Assembly (NCBI RefSeq): GCF_020832045.1
Contig: NZ_JAFIFK010000032.1
Coordinates: 38,600 to 102,599 of the forward strand
From: Halomonas sp.
GTDB taxonomy: Bacteria > Pseudomonadota > Gammaproteobacteria > Pseudomonadales > Halomonadaceae
Length of the DNA: 64,000 nt
Reading direction: 5' to 3'
Under the pieces are notes generated by a model, which worked only from the letters and a program-made list of their open reading frames with translations, was not told the origin of the DNA and did no database searches. Shown piece after piece: positions 26,164 through 36,085 of this stretch. Every line of letters begins with the position of its first letter. The first letter of the stretch is position 1. The position numbers and the translations under genes are program-made.

Positions 26164-26925
26164 TCAGCAATTCGTGATAATAAGCTCACCTCGGTAACCG
26201 GTCGGTGCCAGGCCGACGGTATAGCGAATGCTGGTGGTGTGGATCGTCAGCCCTTCGAAGGCCTCACGCATCTCAGGTATGTCGTTCACGCTGATGACGA
26301 CCTGTCCCTTGGCTTTGCGAGCCAGGTCGGCCATCTCGTGATACTGCTCGAGGCCGAAGCCCGCGCCATATCCAGTTGTCCCCCAGTAGGGCGGATCCAG
26401 GTAGAAGAGCGTGCCCGGCCGGTCATAACGCCGCATGCACTCGGCCCAGTCCAGGTGCTCCACTACCGTGCGGGCCAGGCGCAGGTGCGCCGTGCTGAGA
26501 TCTTCCTCGATCCTCATCAGGTTCAAGCGCGGTGGGCTGGTGGCGGAAGTGCCGAAGGTCTGCCCTGCTACCTTGCCACCGAAAGCCAGCTTCTGCAGGT
26601 AGAAGAACCGGGCCGCGCGCTGGATGTCTGTCAGGTGTCGAGGGTCGATCTCGCGCTGGGTCAGGTACTCCTCCCGGCTTACCAGCCCCCAGCGAAACTG
26701 CCGGACAAGCTCGTCTGGGTGATGCTTGACCACGCGGTACAGGTTGACTAGTTCACCGTGAATGTCATTGATCACCTCGACCTGGCTTGGGGACTTCATG
26801 AAGAACACTGCAGCGCCACCGCAGAAGGGCTCGACGTAGGCGGTGTGCTCCTGGAACAGCGGAATGATCTGCTTGGCCAGGCGTCGCTTGCCTCCCATCC
26901 ATGGGAGAATCGGCTTATTCGTCAT
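26164..26925 (-). CDS. dam: D12-class DNA adenine methylase (Dam-like)
   Basis: PILPWMGGKRRLAKQIIPLF, YVEPFCGGAAVFF, LFYLDPPYWGT. Confidence 0.92.
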   Translation of the reverse strand: MTNKPILPWMGGKRRLAKQIIPLFQEHTAYVEPFCGGAAVFFMKSPSQVEVINDIHGELVNLYRVVKHHPDELVRQFRWGLVSREEYLTQREIDPRHLTDIQRAARFFYLQKLAFGGKVAGQTFGTSATSPPRLNLMRIEEDLSTAHLRLARTVVEHLDWAECMRRYDRPGTLFYLDPPYWGTTGYGAGFGLEQYHEMADLARKAKGQVVISVNDIPEMREAFEGLTIHTTSIRYTVGLAPTGYRGELIITNC

Positions 26926-27048
26926 CCTTGACTCCTGTTCATTTATACAGTTTTTGGTTACTATACTCCTGTCGCTTGGGGGCCGGGACGCTCCCTGATA
27001 TCAAGGAAGATACGAGTGACACACGCCCGGGCTACACCCGGGCGATTT

Positions 27049-28104
27049 CTATGCAGCTGCGTCGTTCGGCTCAGCATCCAATGTGTACGACCGGAACCTC
27101 ACGATCTCCTCGCCGACGATCTCATTGATCTCCTTCAGGCTCTCCTGGAGGGGCTCGAGCTCATTGGCTACGAAGACGCGGGCGGCCTTCTCCACATCAC
27201 CGAAGCCTGCCGAGTTGGTGGGCACGATTCCCATCAGCTGCGGTGGGATGCGGTGCCCAGCTAGCTGGTCATCCCGAGTCAGGTTCTTGATGTTCCAGAA
27301 ATCGTCCTTGGCGGCCACCTCACTGACCGGGATCACCTGTACCCCATCCTTCTTACCCTTGGGGGAGTAGAGGAATAGGTTGCGGAAATTGCCCGGGCCC
27401 TTCGAATCTTTCAGGGCCTGGCGCATGGCATCGATGTCTTTCTGGTCCTGGGCGGGGTCGTTCACGTACAGGATGAAGCCCGCGTGAGAGCCGTTCAGGT
27501 AGTAGCGCCTCCGGAACAGCGTGGCCGACTCATTGAGCCATGCACTTTGCAAGCTGCCGATGTAGTCAGGCACTCCATAGATCGACTGATCAATATCGGG
27601 CTCGAGCAAGTGCAGTACCCTGCCCCGTGGCAGCTCGGTGCGCTCGATGTAGTTGGGTACCCACCAGTAGCGATCGGCTGCGACTCCACCGCGACGCATG
27701 TACTTGGCACGCAGATGACGAAACGGCAGCCGGCGGCCCAGGCGTCCACGCACTTCCTCAAGGTAGCCATTGCCGAACACAAGGTAGTCGAGTGCCAGAC
27801 CGCTGAGCACTTGCCTGCTCAAGAGGGGGTGGGGTTCGAACGCTCTGAGCAGAATGTTGCGCTTCACCTGCATCGCCGAGCCGTGGTGCGCCGTGGCCCG
27901 GTAGCTCTTCGCCAGGATCGAGAGAGGGATCGGCGGCTCGTACCATTCGTCCGGCGTAAGCCAGACCCCCTCGTACCAGATGTCACGCATCGACGTGACC
28001 GGCTCCGGATCGCCGAAGCTGAAGGCCTCCATCCGGCTCGCGCCGCCCTCGCTGGTATAGGCCGGCACGCGAATGCGCGGCTTGCTTGCCTTGGTCTCGC
28101 TCAT
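27049..28104 (-). CDS. Q: P2 gpQ-like portal protein
   Basis: P2 portal-type sequence and order (Q downstream of P). Confidence 0.9.
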   Translation of the reverse strand: MSETKASKPRIRVPAYTSEGGASRMEAFSFGDPEPVTSMRDIWYEGVWLTPDEWYEPPIPLSILAKSYRATAHHGSAMQVKRNILLRAFEPHPLLSRQVLSGLALDYLVFGNGYLEEVRGRLGRRLPFRHLRAKYMRRGGVAADRYWWVPNYIERTELPRGRVLHLLEPDIDQSIYGVPDYIGSLQSAWLNESATLFRRRYYLNGSHAGFILYVNDPAQDQKDIDAMRQALKDSKGPGNFRNLFLYSPKGKKDGVQVIPVSEVAAKDDFWNIKNLTRDDQLAGHRIPPQLMGIVPTNSAGFGDVEKAARVFVANELEPLQESLKEINEIVGEEIVRFRSYTLDAEPNDAAA

Positions 28105-29876
28105 TCGTAGATCTCCATCATGGAGCCCGCGCCCTCTTCGGTCGGGCCGTCGATCGGTTCATTGTGCAGTGCGTGCATGGTGGCCCAGGCCAGGTCGGCA
28201 TGACCGGTCGCCTTGCTACGCCCGCTGTTGTAGGTGTATTGACGCCCGCTGGCGGTGAGTTCGCGCTTGATTGCCATGAACGACTGAGCGAGGTCCGACC
28301 AGCCTGCATCGAACTCGAGTCGTCCCTTGCGCATGATTTGCTGGGCCTGCATGACCAGCATGCCCTTTACCGCTGGGTCGTAGCGGAAGCGCACCAGTGT
28401 GGGGAACCATTTCTCCACGTGCTCGGCCACCGCCTCGCCCAGCCCGGTGACATCAATGCCGATATGCTCAATGCGGTACTTCTCCTGGAACGACTTGATG
28501 AATGCCGCCTGGGCCTCGTAGTCCTCGCCCTTCAAGCGGTGGCGCTCGAGCAGCCGGTGCTTCTCGTCCTTGGTGCGTGCCGGCAGCACCACGACAAGGC
28601 CGGCGCCGTCGCCATCCTCCCCGGTACCGGTGGGGTCGTAGCCGATCCACACGCCGCGGTCGCCCACCGGGCGGGGTGCAAATGGACGGTAGTCGTCCCA
28701 CTCTTCCCAGCTGTCGACCATGCAGGGGTGTACGAGCGCGAGCGGGAAAGCGCTCTGGCTGTCGTCGACAAACTGGCACATCAGCAGATTGTTGAACTCG
28801 TCGACGCTGTACTCGAGGCGCAGCTGCTCCAGGTCGAACAGGTCACAGCCGCCCGCAATCGCGTCCTCGACGGTGACGATTTGCCGCCACTGGCCGTCTG
28901 GGCAGAGCCGTCCAGCGGACAGCGCCGCATGGCTCACATCGAACTCGACACGTTCGGCTTTCGGCCTGCGGGCGTTAAACAGCTCGCCGGACCAGAACGG
29001 GTAGGCCTCGTGGCACAAGGAGCTCGGTGTGCTGAAATACGTCTGGCGCCATTTCTTGTGCATGGCCATGCCCGACGTGACCTTGCGGAATTCCTGGAAG
29101 CGGTGAATCCAGAAGAACTCGTCCAAGTACACATCGCCGTGGTAGCCCTGGGCTGTCTTCGAATTGGTGCCCAGAAAGTGCAGCTCGGCGCCGTTGTCGA
29201 GGATGATCGGGTCGCCTTTCAGGTCGACGTCGCAGATCTCCTTGACGAACTGGACGATGTAGCTGCGGAAGATGTGGGCCTGCGCCTTACTCGCCGACAG
29301 GAATATCTTGTTGCGGCCGTGCTCGAAGGCATCGACGATCGCCTCACGCGCGAAGAAGAACGTCGCGCCGATCTGTCGGCTCTTGAGAATGTTGCGGATG
29401 CGGTGCTTCTGCCCCGCCTCGTACCAACCCAATTGATACTGGAAGCTGGTCTCAAGGAATGCGGCCTTGAGCAGCTCGACTTGCTCCTCGTCCAGGGCGT
29501 TGCGTCGCTGCTTGCGCCTCGGCGCTTCGTTCCGCGCGTGGATGTTCGGGTTCAGATCCGACTCGCGTCCCGTCTCCTGGTACCGGTGCACCCGGGCCAG
29601 CCGTTCGATCTGCCGTCCTAGTAAGTCAATCTCCTTGAAATCCCGCCCTTCCTTCTCCGGTTTGGCGATCAGCTGGACCAGGCGCGCCTCCAACGCACCC
29701 TCCACCCGTTCGAGCGGCGTGGCCTCCTCCCACTTGTCGCGACGCTTCCAGCTGTGGAGCGTATCTGCCTTTTCTCCCAGGAACTCGGCAATACGCGCAA
29801 CGCGCCACCCCTGCCAGTAGAGATGGCGGGCAGTGATGCGCGGCGAATCGAGAGTATCGGGGGGCAGTGTCGTCAT
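28101..29876 (-). CDS. P: P2 gpP-like terminase large (ATPase) subunit
   Basis: HTH N-terminus, terminase ATPase/nuclease features (ILKSRQIGATFFFAREA, DVYLDEFFWI). Confidence 0.92.
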   Translation of the reverse strand: MTTLPPDTLDSPRITARHLYWQGWRVARIAEFLGEKADTLHSWKRRDKWEEATPLERVEGALEARLVQLIAKPEKEGRDFKEIDLLGRQIERLARVHRYQETGRESDLNPNIHARNEAPRRKQRRNALDEEQVELLKAAFLETSFQYQLGWYEAGQKHRIRNILKSRQIGATFFFAREAIVDAFEHGRNKIFLSASKAQAHIFRSYIVQFVKEICDVDLKGDPIILDNGAELHFLGTNSKTAQGYHGDVYLDEFFWIHRFQEFRKVTSGMAMHKKWRQTYFSTPSSLCHEAYPFWSGELFNARRPKAERVEFDVSHAALSAGRLCPDGQWRQIVTVEDAIAGGCDLFDLEQLRLEYSVDEFNNLLMCQFVDDSQSAFPLALVHPCMVDSWEEWDDYRPFAPRPVGDRGVWIGYDPTGTGEDGDGAGLVVVLPARTKDEKHRLLERHRLKGEDYEAQAAFIKSFQEKYRIEHIGIDVTGLGEAVAEHVEKWFPTLVRFRYDPAVKGMLVMQAQQIMRKGRLEFDAGWSDLAQSFMAIKRELTASGRQYTYNSGRSKATGHADLAWATMHALHNEPIDGPTEEGAGSMMEIYE

Positions 29877-29922
29877 GCGGCCAGCGTACCCGCGCGCGTG
29901 AGCGCCTTATCGGCATGGACCA

Positions 29923-29942
29923 TGTACCGGGGGAGCCGTACA
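29923..29942. promoter_or_regulatory. Putative Ogr/Delta activator site 1: TGTACCGGGGGAGCCGTACA
   Basis: Between divergent P-Q and O-N-M-L operons; same motif before V and FI. Confidence 0.72.
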
Positions 29943-30037
29943 CGCCCGGCGGATTGAGCCCAACGCAGCGCACGCGGAACCTGACCGCACATGACCGTAA
30001 AACACTACTGCCGACCGAAAACAGCCGAGGGCACCCC

Positions 30038-30853
30038 ATGAAATGGTTCCGCGTTGCGACCCAGGGCGCTACGACAGATGGCCGCGAGATCTCACGCGAG
30101 TGGATCCAGCAGATGGCCGCCAACTACGACCCGAAAAAGTACGGCGCACGCGTGTGGATGGAACACATCCGCGGTATCCGTGCCGATAGCGATTTCGGCG
30201 CCTTGGGCGACGTCGTCGCCGCCAAGGCCGAGGAAGTCGAGGACGGCAAGCTTGCGTTGTTCGTGCAGCTCGACCCGACCTCTCGCCTCAAGGAAATCAA
30301 CGGCCAGCGGCAGAAGGTTTACACCTCCATTGAGGTCAACCCCAAGTTCGCCGACACCGGCGAGGCCTACCTCGAAGGCTTGGCAGTTACCGACTCCCCC
30401 GCCTCGCTCGGTACCGAGATGCTCAAGTTCTCTGCGCAGCAGGGCGACAAGAGCCCGCTCGCCGCTCGCAAGCGCAACCCCGGAAACCTGTTCTCCGAGG
30501 CCGTCGAGGTTGATCTCGATTTCTCTGACGAGAACCCCGCCAACGATGGCCCAAGCCTGGCCGAGCGGGTGAAAGCGCTATTCAAACGTCATGACGCCAA
30601 GACCAAGGAGGGCTTCGCCGCTTTCCGCACCGAACTGGAAGAGACACTCGGCGTCTTCGTGCAGCGCTACACCGCTCTTTCAGACGATCTCGCCGGCCGA
30701 CCGACGGCCGTGGCTTTCAGCGAGCTGCAGGTTGCGCACGACGAGCTGAAGCGACGCTTCGACGAGCTCTACAACCAGCTCGACCGCACACCCGACACCC
30801 CGCCCCGCACGCCGGCCACCGGTGGCGACAGCGCACAACTGACTGACTGCTGA
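30038..30853 (+). CDS. O: P2 gpO-like capsid scaffolding protease
   Basis: MKWFRVATQGATTDGREISREWIQQMAANYDPKKYGARVWMEHIRG. Confidence 0.92.
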   Translation: MKWFRVATQGATTDGREISREWIQQMAANYDPKKYGARVWMEHIRGIRADSDFGALGDVVAAKAEEVEDGKLALFVQLDPTSRLKEINGQRQKVYTSIEVNPKFADTGEAYLEGLAVTDSPASLGTEMLKFSAQQGDKSPLAARKRNPGNLFSEAVEVDLDFSDENPANDGPSLAERVKALFKRHDAKTKEGFAAFRTELEETLGVFVQRYTALSDDLAGRPTAVAFSELQVAHDELKRRFDELYNQLDRTPDTPPRTPATGGDSAQLTDC

Positions 30854-30862
30854 GGAACCCCG

Positions 30863-31888
30863 ATGCGCAACGATACCCGTAAGGCCTTCAACCAACTGCG
30901 AGACCGCATCGCTCAGCTCTCAGGTGTCGAGAGCGCGGTTGAGCAGTTCAACGTCTCGCCGAGCGTGCAGCAGACCCTGGAATCGAAGATTCAAGAATCC
31001 AGCGAGTTCCTGGGCCGGATCAACATCGTCGGCGTCGACGAGCTCAAGGGCCAGAAGATCGGCCTTGGCGTCACCGGCCCCATCGCCGGTCGCACCGACG
31101 TGACTCAGAAGGACCGCACGCCGCGCGACGTAACCGACCTCACCGACACCACCTACGAGTGCGTGTCGACCGAGTTCGACACCTACATCACCTGGGCGCA
31201 GCTCGACGCCTGGAGCCGCTTTTCGGATTTCCAGCAGCGCGTGCGCAACGCTATCGTTCGCCAGCAGGCGCTCGATCGCATCATGGTGGGCTTCAATGGC
31301 ACCTCGGCCGCCACCGAGACCAACCGTGTCGCTAACCCGATGCTCCAGGACGTCAACAAGGGCTGGCTGCAGCACTATCGTGACAACGCCCCCGCGCGGG
31401 TGCTCAGTGAGGGTGCCAACACCGGAGAGGTACGGGTCGGCCCTGGTGGCGATTACGAAAACCTCGACGCCCTGGTCTACGACGCCGTCAACGAAATGAT
31501 CGACCCCTGGCACCGCGAGTCCACCGAGCTGGCGTCGATCCTTGGCAGGAAGCTGCTGGCGGATAAGTACTTCCCGCTGATCAACCAGAACCATGCGCCC
31601 ACCGAACAGCGCGCGCTGGACATGATCGTCAGCCAAAAGCGGGTTGGCGGACAGCAGGCGGTCCGCGTGCCCTTCGTACCCGATGGCAGCCTGTTCATCA
31701 CCAGCCCGCAGAACCTGTCGCTTTACTGGCAGCTTGGCTCTCGTCGCCGTCACATCCTAGACAACCCCAAGCGCAACCGGGTCGAGAACTACGAGAGTTC
31801 GAACGACGCCTACGTTGTCGAGGATTACGGCTTCGGCTGCCTGGTCGAGAACATCGTCTTCGGTGACTGGACCGGCGGCGGCGAATAA
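30863..31888 (+). CDS. N: P2 gpN-like major capsid protein
   Basis: MRNDTRKAFNQLRDRIAQLSGV...; position after O. Confidence 0.93.
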   Translation: MRNDTRKAFNQLRDRIAQLSGVESAVEQFNVSPSVQQTLESKIQESSEFLGRINIVGVDELKGQKIGLGVTGPIAGRTDVTQKDRTPRDVTDLTDTTYECVSTEFDTYITWAQLDAWSRFSDFQQRVRNAIVRQQALDRIMVGFNGTSAATETNRVANPMLQDVNKGWLQHYRDNAPARVLSEGANTGEVRVGPGGDYENLDALVYDAVNEMIDPWHRESTELASILGRKLLADKYFPLINQNHAPTEQRALDMIVSQKRVGGQQAVRVPFVPDGSLFITSPQNLSLYWQLGSRRRHILDNPKRNRVENYESSNDAYVVEDYGFGCLVENIVFGDWTGGGE

Positions 31889-31899
31889 GGAGGGAGACC

Positions 31900-32586
31900 A
31901 TGACCAGCCCCGCCCGCAAGCACTTCCAGCGAGTCTCCGCCGCGAAAGCGGCGGGTACCGCCGAACCCGCCCGCCCCCAGACCGGCGACCAGTACGAGCT
32001 GCACGCCGCCGCGCTGTGGGAAGCCCGCCGCACGCTCAAGGACATCAAGTCCGTCCAGGCCAAGATCGCGAAGAAGCGCGAGCTGCTGCCCGAGTTCGAC
32101 GACTACGTCGCCGGCGTACTCGAAAGCGGCAACGGCGCCCAGGACGACGTGCTGATGACCGTTCTGGTGTGGTGCATCGACATCGGCGACCTCAATGGCG
32201 CCTTGGACATTGCCGAGTACGCCATGCGCCACAACCTGAAGACGCCCGATCGCTACGAGCGCGACACCCCCAGCTTGATCGCCGAGGAGATCGCCGAGCA
32301 GGCCCTGCGCATGCTCACCGAGGAGAACGCCGACACGCATGCAATTGCGAGCATCCTCGGGCGCACAGCAGAGATCGTCGCCGACCACGACATGCACGAT
32401 GAGATCCGCGCCAAGCTGCACAAGGCGCTGGGTTATGCCCTCCGCCAGGATGGCAGCCCGGATATGGCTCTCGAACATCTCCAGCACGCCCTCTCACTCA
32501 ATGACCGCGTGGGCGTGAAGAAGGACATCGAAAAGCTTGAACGCGAGCTGAAGAACGCGGCCCCGGGCGACACCGCCCAGGGCTGA
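31900..32586 (+). CDS. M: P2 gpM-like terminase small/endonuclease subunit
   Basis: MTSPARKHFQRVSAAKAAGTA...; position after N. Confidence 0.9.
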   Translation: MTSPARKHFQRVSAAKAAGTAEPARPQTGDQYELHAAALWEARRTLKDIKSVQAKIAKKRELLPEFDDYVAGVLESGNGAQDDVLMTVLVWCIDIGDLNGALDIAEYAMRHNLKTPDRYERDTPSLIAEEIAEQALRMLTEENADTHAIASILGRTAEIVADHDMHDEIRAKLHKALGYALRQDGSPDMALEHLQHALSLNDRVGVKKDIEKLERELKNAAPGDTAQG

Positions 32587-32687
32587 CCCCGAGTCGCCCG
32601 CCGACGCCAAGGGGGCGCCGGAGGAGAGCGGGCTGCGGCCCCATCTCGTTGATTCCGGCCCACCCCCTTCTTACATGAGTCGCCGCC

Positions 32688-33158
32688 ATGTCGCTGATCG
32701 CCGCCGGTACCGGCAACACTGAAACGCCCCTCGAGGAGCTGGCCAACAACGGCTTCTGGCCAGCGGTATCGCCGTCCGATTTCCGCGACGTGCAGCGCCT
32801 CGATGGCACCGTGACAGCCCCGCGGCTGACCCACGCCCTGCGCACCGCCATGGCCGACGTCAACCGCCTGCTCGCCGACTACCAGGCCGAGCAGCAGGCC
32901 GCCGGCATCGCCAGCGCCGAGGAGATTCCTCTCGAGCCCTGGCAGATCGAAGGCCACCACGTCCAGCTCTACCGCCGCGCCGTCTACAGCCAGGCCCACG
33001 CCGAGCTGCTCGAGCGCTACCGCGACCACTCCGCCACCGGGGACGGCGACGAGCGCGGAGAGGCCAAGGCGACTGCCGCCGACGATGTGCGTGCCGACGC
33101 CCGCTGGGCCATCGCCGAACTCACCGGCCGCACACACAGCACGGTGGAGCTGATCTGA
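32688..33158 (+). CDS. L: P2 gpL-like head completion protein
   Basis: Sequence type and order. Confidence 0.88.
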   Translation: MSLIAAGTGNTETPLEELANNGFWPAVSPSDFRDVQRLDGTVTAPRLTHALRTAMADVNRLLADYQAEQQAAGIASAEEIPLEPWQIEGHHVQLYRRAVYSQAHAELLERYRDHSATGDGDERGEAKATAADDVRADARWAIAELTGRTHSTVELI

Positions 33159-33367
33159 TGCAGACGGTTCGCGCCCACCAGGGCGAGACACTGGACGCCC
33201 TCTGCCACCGCGTGCTGGGCGCCACGGCCGCCGTCACCGAACAAGTACTGCAGCTCAACCCAGGCCTTGCCGAACTCGGCCCGGTCCTGCCCGAGGGCAC
33301 CCCGGTCAAGCTGCCCGAGGCCCCGCCACAGCCAGAGCGGCGCGACGTCATCCAGCTCTGGACATAA
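33158..33367 (+). CDS. X: P2 gpX-like tail protein (LysM-like)
   Basis: VRAHQGETLDALCHRVLG...GLAELGPVLPEGTPVKLPE. Confidence 0.9.
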   Translation: MQTVRAHQGETLDALCHRVLGATAAVTEQVLQLNPGLAELGPVLPEGTPVKLPEAPPQPERRDVIQLWT

Positions 33368-33395
33368 CGACACGACGCAATACGCAGAGGACCTC

Positions 33396-33740
33396 ATGGC
33401 CGAACCCAGCACTACCACCGCCGCCGGTACCGCCACGCTCACCGCCGTGGTGATCGGCATGCTGCCGGGCATAGACGCCAATGCCGTCATTGGCGCGTTC
33501 TGCGGCGCGAGCCTGTTCGTGATCAGCGCAAAGGATCTCGGGCTGTTCGAGCGTCTCGCCTACCTCGCCATCTCGTTCTGGATCGGCTACCTGGGCGGCC
33601 CGACGATGCTCGGCAGCCTCATCGACCACAGCGCCGTGGCGGCATTCGTCGCTGCCGCGGTGACCATCACCGCCGGGCTGAGAGTCATCGAGGGCGTCAA
33701 GACCCTCGACCTCAAAGCGTGGCTAGGAGGCAAGAAGTGA
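33396..33740 (+). CDS. Putative holin
   Basis: Small multi-TM protein in the lysis cassette. Confidence 0.7.
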   Translation: MAEPSTTTAAGTATLTAVVIGMLPGIDANAVIGAFCGASLFVISAKDLGLFERLAYLAISFWIGYLGGPTMLGSLIDHSAVAAFVAAAVTITAGLRVIEGVKTLDLKAWLGGKK

Positions 33741-34009
33741 GCATCGCCGAGCTGGTGACCGTGATAGCTGCCCTGGTGATCATCGCCCGCATCCTCACCT
33801 TCCGGCGCAACGGCAGCCGTTACCGACCAGGCGTTTCCCTGATCGCCTGGCTCGCCGTGGCCGCCTGCACCTGGATTGCCGTCAGGATCATCGCCGCCGG
33901 CGAACCGGAGGCCTGGTGGCTCGCCCTGCTGCTGGCCGGCACCGCCGCCCTGGTGCTACGCGCCGGAGGCAACCTCGCCCATCTGTTCAGCACCCGCCGG
34001 AGGCAATGA
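33737..34009 (+). CDS. Second holin-family 3-TM protein (GTG start)
   Basis: Three hydrophobic segments; overlaps the previous stop. Confidence 0.65.
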   Translation: MSIAELVTVIAALVIIARILTFRRNGSRYRPGVSLIAWLAVAACTWIAVRIIAAGEPEAWWLALLLAGTAALVLRAGGNLAHLFSTRRRQ

Positions 34010-34011
34010 TC

Positions 34012-34593
34012 ATGACCCACCCGCTCAAACCCGCAGCCACCCAGGTCAAGTCGCTGTTCATCTCCGCCGGCCACAGCGACAGCGACCCTGGAGCCGTCGG
34101 TCACGGCCACACCGAGGCCGACATCGTGCTCGAGTTCCGCGACCTGCTCGCCGCCTACCTGCGCGGCAACGTGCTGTTCGACAAAGATGGTCAGCCCGGG
34201 CAGAACCTGCCGCTGCGCGAAGCGATCGGCGCTGCCAAGTCTCACGACGTCGCCGTCGAGTTCCATTGCAACGCTTTTTCCAACCCGACGGCTACCGGTG
34301 TCGAAACCCTCAGCGCCCGCGAGCACTACCCTCTCGGCAACGCCATCTGTCAGGCCGTGAGCGATACCCTCGGCATCGCCAACCGCGGCGCCAAGGGCGA
34401 GGCAAGCGGGCAGCACAGCCGCCTTGGTTTCATTGCCACCGGCGGCGGCATCATCGTCGAGCTGTTCTTCATCACAAACAAGAGTGACCTGGCCAAGTAC
34501 ATCGCCAACCGCCGCCGCCTGGTCGAAGCCATCGGCAACGTGCTGATCGAAGCCGTCTGCATCGACAGTTACGACACAGGCCAAGCCGCATGA
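34012..34593 (+). CDS. N-acetylmuramoyl-L-alanine amidase endolysin
   Basis: LFISAGHSDSDPGAVG...VEFHCNA...FFITNKSD amidase_3 pattern. Confidence 0.85.
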   Translation: MTHPLKPAATQVKSLFISAGHSDSDPGAVGHGHTEADIVLEFRDLLAAYLRGNVLFDKDGQPGQNLPLREAIGAAKSHDVAVEFHCNAFSNPTATGVETLSAREHYPLGNAICQAVSDTLGIANRGAKGEASGQHSRLGFIATGGGIIVELFFITNKSDLAKYIANRRRLVEAIGNVLIEAVCIDSYDTGQAA

Positions 34594-34961
34594 CCAAGGC
34601 CCGCTTGGTCGCCCTCGCCCTGCTGCTGGTGGCTACCGCCGCCGGCAGTTGGCAGGCCCGGGGCTGGCTAGAAGACAGCCATCGGCTCACTGCCGAGCGC
34701 GCTACCCAGCAGGCCATCAACGTGGCCATGACTCGGGAGTCCACCATTGCCGCCAGCGTCGAGGCCCGCCTCGCCGAGCTCGAGGCCAGCGAGCGCATCA
34801 TCGACAGAGGAATCATTCGTGAGATCGAGCGCCCGATATATCGCCGCGTCTGCCTTGAGCCTGACGCTGTCCGCCTGCTCAACGACTCCGCCGCTGGCCG
34901 CGCCCCCGATCCAGCAGAGCCTGCTGCAGCGCTGCCCGGCCGAGCTGCCACCGCTGACTGA
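34590..34961 (+). CDS. Rz-like i-spanin
   Basis: N-terminal TM helix plus coiled-coil periplasmic domain in lysis cassette. Confidence 0.7.
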   Translation: MTKARLVALALLLVATAAGSWQARGWLEDSHRLTAERATQQAINVAMTRESTIAASVEARLAELEASERIIDRGIIREIERPIYRRVCLEPDAVRLLNDSAAGRAPDPAEPAAALPGRAATAD

Positions 34962-35082
34962 CGGTACCGGCGGCGATGTCGCCCTCACCATGAGCAGCTG
35001 GGCCAGCCAGTACCACCGCTGCGCCACCCGCCACTACGGCCTGGTCGAAGCCCTTGAAACCCGCCGGGAGTTACACGAATGA
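34819..35082 (+). CDS. Rz1-like o-spanin lipoprotein overlapping Rz in another frame
   Basis: GTG start, VRSSARYIAASALSLTLSAC lipobox followed by Pro-rich stretch. Confidence 0.75.
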   Translation: MRSSARYIAASALSLTLSACSTTPPLAAPPIQQSLLQRCPAELPPLTDGTGGDVALTMSSWASQYHRCATRHYGLVEALETRRELHE

Positions 35083-35570
35083 TCAAGCTACAAGCCCTGC
35101 GTCAGCACCTGATCGACGCCGTGCCCGATCTCAAGCGCGGCCCCGAGAAGCTACTCACCTTCGTGCAGGACGGCGGTATCGCCTTCGCTCGTGGGCAGCA
35201 TCTCACCCATGAATACCGCGTCGATGCCCAGATCATCATCACCGACTACTCGGGCTCACTCGACACCCTGATGATCCCGCTGCTTCAGTGGCTGTCCCGC
35301 TACCAGCCCGATCTCGACCCCGACGAGGCCATCCGCCTCGAGGCGGAGATCCTCAGTAACAACGCCTGGGATCTCGCCCTTACCGTGCGCCTCACCGAGA
35401 GAGTCATCGCCCTGGTCGACTGCGAGGCCGGCAAAATCAACGCCGAGCACCGTATGCCCGCCTACCCCATCGAGGCCTGCCCGGCGCTTTCTTGGGAGCT
35501 CCACACCAAGGCACCAGGGGAAGAGGGCTACCACCTGGCCAGCAGTTGGGAAAGCCCAAGCGATGAGTGA
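35079..35570 (+). CDS. R: P2 gpR-like tail completion protein
   Basis: Order and sequence type. Confidence 0.88.
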   Translation: MIKLQALRQHLIDAVPDLKRGPEKLLTFVQDGGIAFARGQHLTHEYRVDAQIIITDYSGSLDTLMIPLLQWLSRYQPDLDPDEAIRLEAEILSNNAWDLALTVRLTERVIALVDCEAGKINAEHRMPAYPIEACPALSWELHTKAPGEEGYHLASSWESPSDE

Positions 35571-36012
35571 TCGCGACCTCGAATCGCTCGAAGGCTGGCT
35601 CGCCCCGCTGATCGAGAAGCTCAGCCCCGGCGAACGTCGCCAGCTGGCCCGCCAGATCGCCCGCGAAACCCGCATCAGCCAACGCGAGCGCATCAAGGCC
35701 CAGCAGAACCCCGACGGCAGCCGCTACGAGCCCCGCAGCGCCCTGCGCGGCCAGGCCGGCGGCATTCGTCGCCAGGCCATGTTCACCAAGCTGCGCACCG
35801 CCCGCTTTCTCAAGATGAAAGCCGGCCCCAACGCCGCCGTGGTCAACTTCATCGGCCGTGTGGCCCGCATCGCCCGCGTCCACCAGCTCGGCCTGCGCGA
35901 CCGTGTCGCCCCAGGAGGCCCCACACACAACTACCCTCGCCGCGAGCTGCTTGGCTTCACTCGCGCCGACCGTGAGCGCATCCGCGACCGCCTCATCGAC
36001 CACCTCACCTGA
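35563..36012 (+). CDS. S: P2 gpS-like tail completion/virion morphogenesis protein
   Basis: Order; LIEKLSPGERRQLARQIARETRISQRERI...QQNPDGSRYEPR. Confidence 0.9.
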   Translation: MSDRDLESLEGWLAPLIEKLSPGERRQLARQIARETRISQRERIKAQQNPDGSRYEPRSALRGQAGGIRRQAMFTKLRTARFLKMKAGPNAAVVNFIGRVARIARVHQLGLRDRVAPGGPTHNYPRRELLGFTRADRERIRDRLIDHLT

Positions 36013-36019
36013 GCGGGCG

Positions 36020-36039
36020 TGTACCGCTCGCCCGGTACA
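36020..36039. promoter_or_regulatory. Putative Ogr/Delta activator site 2: TGTACCGCTCGCCCGGTACA
   Basis: 47 bp upstream of gpV ATG; matches sites 1 and 3. Confidence 0.72.
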
Positions 36040-36085
36040 TTCCCTACCGCTACCGCCCCCTACCCGCGCGCGACAGCATGGCCCC

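Noticed and set aside
28086-29621. 511-aa plus-strand ORF antisense to the terminase gene
   Set aside because: Shadow ORF of GC-rich coding DNA; the minus strand encodes a clear gpP terminase.
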